Shown here: piece after piece, positions 60,399 to 64,000 of the stretch
Numbering within the stretch: the stretch's first letter is position 1
Layout of the letters: every line of letters begins with the position of its first letter
Assembly (NCBI RefSeq): GCF_002127325.2
Contig: NC_035439.2
Location: forward strand, 3,753,770 to 3,817,769
Direction: 5' to 3'
DNA length: 64,000 nucleotides
From: Helianthus annuus
Taxonomy: Eukaryota; Streptophyta; Magnoliopsida; Asterales; Asteraceae
Notes under the pieces: model-generated
What the model was told of the DNA's origin: nothing
Databases searched by the model: none
Seen by the model: the letters and a program-made list of their open reading frames with translations, nothing else
Translations under genes and position numbers: made by a program

Positions 60399-61877
60399 TC
60401 TATACTATCTAATAAAAAAAAACCTGATTTGGGACACTTGTCATCATATTAGGCCATCTGTTATAGGTAATTATTATTTTAATTTAATCTCTTCTAATTA
60501 ATTATAAATAACTCTTCTACTAAATATTATTTAATTTAATATCTTATATTATAAGATAACTCTCCTACTAAATATTATTAGTTTAATATCTTATGGATAA
60601 TTATTATTTAATTTTATATCTCTCCGGTATCTAAACTCTTGTGGGTTTAATGAGGTAATATTATAGAGGTTAACAAAATCTTTTCTATGGTAGCGATAAT
60701 AAGGACGAAATAAATCTATTTTGTGAAGGAGATATCATACTTCATCCATATCTATTAATTTAACCTTTATATCCATCATGTAAAATCCACACTCATCTAT
60801 TTATTTCTCCATATATAAATAAGCAAACTTTTTGTGCATAATACTTATAACATGTGCTTTGAGAGTTTTTCAAAAAAAAAAAAAAAAACTTGTTTTTTTT
60901 TAATTTTAACCCAAAGGTTTTTACCATTTGCAATTTTAACCCTACATAATTTATTTTTTTAACTTTAACCAAAACTTTTCATTACTTTAACCCAATGGTT
61001 TTTACCTTTTGCAATTTTAACCCTACATAATTTGTTTTTTTTAGCCCAAAACTTTTCATTATTTGCAGTTTAACTTCACAACTTTTGTCACTTATACTTT
61101 TCATCTTTGGCAAATATTCGGTTTACGTATAGTTCTTAATTTTTCGAGTTAATACGACGCAACGTACAAGTGTGGTTCAACTTTTTTATGTTTTGTTTCA
61201 AATATTGCAAGTTAATACGACGCAATGTACATGTGTGGTTCAACATTTTTACCTCTATTTTTTCATTTTTGACAGGTTTGTCGCAACACGCAGATCCTAG
61301 GTCGAGTCAGTGTTGGTGGTCGATAATGGCTATGTGACATTAGTACTATTTGACACCGGTTTTACGCCCCGCCGCAACGCGGCGTGCGCTTTGGGGGTTT
61401 TCCAAAGAAAAAATCGTTATGCATATGGTTGTCGTAACTTTGGCTTTGAGGGTTTCAAAAAAAATTGGTTTTTTTTGACTTTTCACCCAAAAGTATTTCA
61501 TAAATTACTTTTAACCCAAAACTATTTGTTTTTTTACTTTTAACCCAAAACTTTTTATCTTTTGCAATTTATTCTCACAACTTTTTTTACTTTCAACTTT
61601 TGTCCTTTACAGTTTTCATTTTCCGCAAATTTTTCGCTTTATGCTTGGTTCTAAATTTTGTGACTTAACACATCGCAACGTGCGTCTTTGGTTTAACTTT
61701 TTTACGTTTCGTTCTAAATTTTGCGAGTTAACATGACGCAACGTGCGTGTGTGGGTGAACGTTTTTACATCGTCTATTTTTCCCCCGTTTAACAGGTTTA
61801 ACATAGCGTGCGGGTCCTAGATCGACTTAGTCATAACAAAAGAATCCCCGCCGCATTGCGGCGGGTCTCAATTCTAG
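60399..61877 (+). mobile_element. Non-autonomous Helitron (1479 bp), complete
   Basis: Starts TCTATACTATCTAATAAA after A60398. The 3' end has a perfect hairpin (CCCGCCGCATTGCGGCGGG) 11 bases before CTAG, followed by T61878. The 5' end matches that at 37234. No coding sequence. Inside are tandem lines with TTTTAACCCAAA (60900-61100) and a second terminus-like hairpin at 61367-61385. Confidence 0.9.
61367..61385 (+). repeat. Internal copy of the Helitron 3' hairpin
   Basis: GCCCCGCCGCAACGCGGCG resembles the true terminal hairpin, but no CTAG follows. It may be a by-passed 3' end of an earlier element. Confidence 0.6.
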
Positions 61878-62232
61878 TTATGTTTTATTTTAAAAATTAT
61901 TTAAAGAAGACAAACTATCAACTCATATTTATGTTTACCTTAAATATAAAAACCTCATTTAAAACGTAGACATGACAAACCTAATTAATTTTATTGAAAT
62001 TCAAATATATATCTATAAATATTTATTAGTTATATTTGAACGTTTTGTTTAGTTTGGTATCAAATAAATTTTACGAAACTTAAAATAAAATTAACTAATA
62101 TTATTTATCATTTATACATTTACGGAGCTTTAAATAAAGGGTTAAATTTATTGATACTTCGTTAACAAATTTTGCAACAACAGAATAATCTATTTTTATC
62201 ACGAAAACCAAACTTTGTATTAATATATTAAA

Positions 62233-62358
62233 GAGTAAACTGCCATTTTGGTCCTTGTGGTTTGGTCAGTTTTGTCATTTTAGTCCAAATCTCAAACTTT
62301 TTAAATCTGGGTCCCTGTGGTTTCGTTTTTCTTGCCATTTTAGTCCAAAAGTTAAATT
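62233..62358. repeat. Partial copy of an AGAGTAAACTGCC foldback family
   Basis: Starts AGAGTAAACTGCCATTTTGG and has repeated CCATTTTAGTCC lines like the MITE at 51568. The other end is missing. Confidence 0.6.
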
Positions 62359-62668
62359 TAAACTCTTGTGGGTTTAATGAGGTAATATTATAGAGGTTAA
62401 CAAAATCTTTTCTATGGTAGCGATAATAAGGACGAAATAAATCTATTTTGTGAAGGAGATATCATACTTCATCCATATCTATTAATTTAACCTTTATATC
62501 CATCATGTAAAATCCACACTCATCTATTTATTATGTTTTATTTTAAAAATTATTTAAAGAAGACAAACTATCAACTCATATTTATGTTTACCTTAAATAT
62601 AAAAACCTCATTTAAAACGTAGACATGACAAACCTAATTAATTTTATTGAAATTCAAATATATATCTA
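62359..62668 (+). repeat. Chimeric duplicate of a Helitron interior and its 3' flank
   Basis: 62359-62532 matches 60632-60805 and continues without gap as 61878-62015. The skipped part ends exactly at the Helitron terminus (61877). The two parts share TT at the join. Confidence 0.88.
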
Positions 62669-64000
62669 CTAGTTTAAGTACCCGTGAATTTCACAGGATG
62701 CAAAAAGGAAATATACTCTTGATCACTGTTAACATAAATATTATAAATTGATACACGTTAAAACACGAACAAATATATAATATTTGAACCAAATATTTAA
62801 ATACATGAATAACCAAGTATCACAAATCTTTGAAAATCTGTCTATACACGATATTAGTTGTTTTATATCATATGTTTTGTATGGATTACGAATAAATGAA
62901 TTGATTTATATAAAATTTAATAGGAAGATTGTTTAAATATAAATATATGAATATGCAACAATCAGAAATCATCAAATGTTAGTCATTAATTAGAAGGAAC
63001 GCAATAAATTTATCAATTATAATTCGTTGAAAATCTCTTTATAAACAACATTATTTGTTTTATCTGTCGGCTTTCCATTGTTGTCAAGTATGAGTAGTTT
63101 GACCCCATCTCTTGTTTTCACCCTTGATAAAGCAAGATACAATTGACCATGAGAGAAGACGGGTTGTTTCAGGTACAAACCAACTCTAGAAAGCGACTGC
63201 CCTTGACTTTTGTTTATTGTCATCGCAAAACATACGGAAAGTGGAAATTGCCTTCTTTGAAAAGCAAAAGGAATCTTTTTATCAGAAGGGATCAAATTAA
63301 TCCGAGGTATATATGTGGAAGTACCAATATTTGCACCAGATATTATCTCGGCTTCTATTACACGGTTGTACAACTTTTTTACTTGTAGCCTTGTACTGTT
63401 GCACAAACCATTCCGTTGGTCAATATTTCGTAATAACATTACTGGAACACCAACTTTTAGCACCAACCTATGATTTGGTAAGCCAGAAATTTTAAGTCCA
63501 TTGAGCACATCCGGAGAGTATATTCTTTGTTGTGTAGCATTTACATCTTCGGTTGGACAAAGACTGTCAGAGCTAAGATACTCTCTTTCTTCACCAGGAA
63601 ACATTGATAGCAACCTGTCATTAATCTCATGCACAACATCATTCTTCGGTGCAAGTATAGCACGCTCACTAAAATAATTATGGTTGTTGATGTTTTGCAA
63701 GATTGATGGATAAACAAAATCAATTAAAGCTGCAATTGGGTCAGATTCATCAGTAATCAGATTCATCAGGTTAAGAAGATCAATTGATGAGTTGGTCAGC
63801 GTGATAACCTTTGGAGCTTCATATTTAGCCGTACGGTGATAATGAATAATCGCAAACAATTGTGACGACAATTCGTATCGCCATTGTCTGGAAACACATC
63901 TTAATCTACCAATACACTTTGTTGGTAACCTTGATAGGATTTCGTTAGCAAACATTTCAAATTCAAGACGTTGCATCCTACAAAATATGGGAAAATAATC
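62669..64000 (-). mobile_element. 3' part of an autonomous-type Helitron
   Basis: On the - strand the 3' end reads a palindromic CCTGTGAAATTCACGGG, then TACTTAAA, then CTAG at 62669, followed by T. The C-terminal part of a PIF1-like helicase is encoded on the same strand. The insertion is confirmed by an uninterrupted copy of the target at 62001-62030. The element runs past the window end. Confidence 0.88.
63017..63976 (-). CDS. F-box joined to C-terminal half of a PIF1-like Helitron helicase (partial gene or exon)
   Basis: An open frame of 319 residues. Residues about 8-48 match an F-box (EILSRLPTKCIGRLRCVSRQ, then WRYELSSQLF), which in plant proteins binds the Skp1-like subunit of ubiquitin ligases. 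From about residue 72 the frame is the C-terminal half of a PIF1-type superfamily 1B helicase as in Helitron RepHel proteins: AILAPKNDVVHEIND, VPVMLLRNIDQ-NGLCNSTRL, FAMTINKSQGQSLSRV and HGQLYLALSRV. Walker A and B motifs are absent, so this part alone cannot hydrolyse ATP. ATTTTGTAG directly before the ATG could be a splice acceptor, so this may be the last exon of a larger protein. The fusion is in frame and uninterrupted. Whether it is expressed is not known. Confidence 0.8.
   Translation of the reverse strand: MQRLEFEMFANEILSRLPTKCIGRLRCVSRQWRYELSSQLFAIIHYHRTAKYEAPKVITLTNSSIDLLNLMNLITDESDPIAALIDFVYPSILQNINNHNYFSERAILAPKNDVVHEINDRLLSMFPGEEREYLSSDSLCPTEDVNATQQRIYSPDVLNGLKISGLPNHRLVLKVGVPVMLLRNIDQRNGLCNSTRLQVKKLYNRVIEAEIISGANIGTSTYIPRINLIPSDKKIPFAFQRRQFPLSVCFAMTINKSQGQSLSRVGLYLKQPVFSHGQLYLALSRVKTRDGVKLLILDNNGKPTDKTNNVVYKEIFNEL

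Overview
The window is nuclear DNA of a flowering plant. GT-AG introns interrupt the two real genes, and most of the rest is LTR retrotransposons, Helitrons and MITE-like foldbacks. The mix (Athila-type and chromovirus Ty3/gypsy elements with long LTRs, ECT2-like genes) would suit an Asteraceae species; that placement is inference only.

Positions 1-24846 are nested retrotransposons. An old chromovirus on the + strand is the host; only parts of its pol (11365-12439 and 21630-23205), its polypurine tract and its 3' LTR (23242-24846) remain. An Athila-type element on the - strand (1 to 11363, one LTR cut by the window start) interrupts it. A younger chromovirus on the - strand (12440-21629) also interrupts it, with 2200-bp LTRs, a GCGAC target-site duplication and one open 1539-residue Gag-Pol reading frame. 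The Athila element has a long open pol frame but no recognisable gag and no protease active-site motif. Its pol starts with eight tyrosine-rich 14-residue repeats.

Positions 23357-33455 hold a 5281-bp unit present once in full and once in part (4818 bp), apparently identical. It carries the tail of the old LTR, a spacer, and an LTR of a further family with a tRNA-iMet primer site. The CCTTT duplications around each LTR show that the second is laid out as a solo LTR. This is either a recent tandem duplication or an assembly duplication. From 33461 to 41222 come AT-rich repeats, a Helitron 3' end, a hAT-type MITE with an 8-bp duplication, a short non-autonomous Helitron and a 2.86-kb solo LTR.

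Positions 42197-54393 hold the two cellular genes. They are convergent nine-exon paralogues encoding YTH-domain m6A readers of the ECT2 type, 648 aa on + and 600 aa on -. Between them lie a LINE 3' end and a large foldback element. MITE-like foldbacks sit in one intron of each gene.

Positions 54394-64000 are intergenic: a pentanucleotide microsatellite, a Helitron 3' end, another foldback, a short Helitron with both termini (60399-61877), and the 3' end of a larger Helitron on the - strand (62669 to beyond the window). The last reading frame of that Helitron joins an F-box to the C-terminal half of a PIF1-like helicase. An uninterrupted copy of its insertion site lies about 650 bp away.
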